Below, one piece after another: positions 13,608 to 13,851 of a stretch of DNA of 13,851 nt. Within the stretch, counting starts at the first letter, position 1. The number at the start of each line of letters is the position of its first letter. The stretch lies in NCBI RefSeq assembly GCF_910577125.1, contig NZ_CAJTMN010000056.1, positions 1 through 13,851 on the forward strand, read 5' to 3'. The position numbers and the translations under genes are program-made. The notes under the pieces were generated by a model that did not search any database, was not told the origin of the DNA, and worked only from the letters and a program-made list of their open reading frames with translations. Source of the stretch: an uncultured Rikenella sp. Its GTDB lineage: Bacteria; Bacteroidota; Bacteroidia; Bacteroidales; Rikenellaceae.

Positions 13608-13847
13608 TTATTCCGAGAGGCAACGCAACTGAACACCGAAAGCACGGTTGGTTGTACTGCTGGGAGTGAGTTCTTCTATGCTGAAAGTCAAGAATACGAC
13701 TTTAGTACGTGACCAGCTATACCCGCTGCGACCGACTCCCATCGCATTACCCGATTGTCCATAAAATCCTGCGTCGCGGCAGCCCGGGGCGGGGTCTGTC
13801 GGGTCGGAGCCAGCGTGGCCGAAAACAAGCACCGCGAAGTTGCAGGC
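13608..13847 (-). pseudogene. Cassette D: start-less C-terminal lectin-fold fragment
   Basis: On the minus strand 61 residues run from PAPGCRDAG (from 13793) through SGYSWSRT and the SSTTNRAFG motif to GVQLRCLSE and a TAA (13610-13608). The frame stays open upstream to a TAG at 13850-13848. A GTG at 13832 could in principle start a 74-residue product, but it has no signal peptide or visible ribosome site and the extra residues are not family-like. The cassette's 3' end differs from C by one base in 28. The homology to the other cassettes stops at the AGCCCGGGGCGGGG block. Confidence 0.62.
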
Positions 13848-13851
13848 CTAC

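Noticed and set aside
655..13847. A complete diversity-generating retroelement
   Set aside because: The cassettes resemble DGR target ends, but no reverse transcriptase, Avd-like gene or template repeat is present. Core differences between cassettes include indels and non-adenine changes.

Overview
The window looks like a chromosomal segment of a GC-rich Bacteroidetes bacterium, most probably an Alistipes-like (Rikenellaceae) gut species. The pointers are several -7 boxes close to the TAnnTTTG consensus of this phylum, a DUF4919-type exported protein, an acidic conserved protein of a type I associate with Bacteroidetes, a WG-repeat lipoprotein, and high GC by eye. The genus is an inference. 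No RNA gene, insertion sequence, integrase, CRISPR array or phage gene was recognised.

Layout. 1-654: no credible protein gene, but dense structured repeats. At least three elements fold into a closing GC stem around a long hairpin, and short palindromes surround them. 655-843: a start-less C-terminal cassette on the minus strand. 900-1737: a minus-strand pair (acidic conserved protein, then a Fer4_19/CDGSH iron-sulfur protein) ending in a terminator that overlaps the last stop codon. 1893-9103: a long plus-strand run of ligA, dapA, a DUF4919 protein, two decaying tandem paralogs, lpd (dihydrolipoyl dehydrogenase) and a membrane PH-domain protein. 9109-10422: a minus-strand CNNM/CBS/CorC-type membrane protein, convergent with the previous gene. 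10423-10878: intergenic DNA with a second cassette. 10879-12168: a stand-alone malic enzyme. 12206-13283: a minus-strand pair (MBL-fold hydrolase, then a WG-repeat lipoprotein). 13284-13851: two more cassettes in direct tandem.

The genes with known roles are housekeeping: DNA joining, the first committed step of lysine/diaminopimelate synthesis, the E3 subunit of 2-oxo-acid dehydrogenases, and malate oxidation to pyruvate. Apart from the two minus-strand pairs they do not form one pathway.

The most unusual content is the set of four cassettes (A-D, all minus strand). Each encodes only the last 61-65 residues of a C-type-lectin-like/FISUMP-type domain, from a PxPG motif to LRCLSE. They share a nearly identical 28-bp 3' end and a short conserved 5' end, with a hypervariable core between, and none has a start codon. 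This resembles silent donor cassettes for C-terminal variation of a surface protein, or remote variable regions related to diversity-generating retroelements. No reverse transcriptase, accessory gene or expressed full-length copy lies in the window, so the mechanism is hypothetical. The structured repeats at 1-654 share a roughly 47-bp tail element with the DNA that follows cassette B, which ties the two repeat types together.
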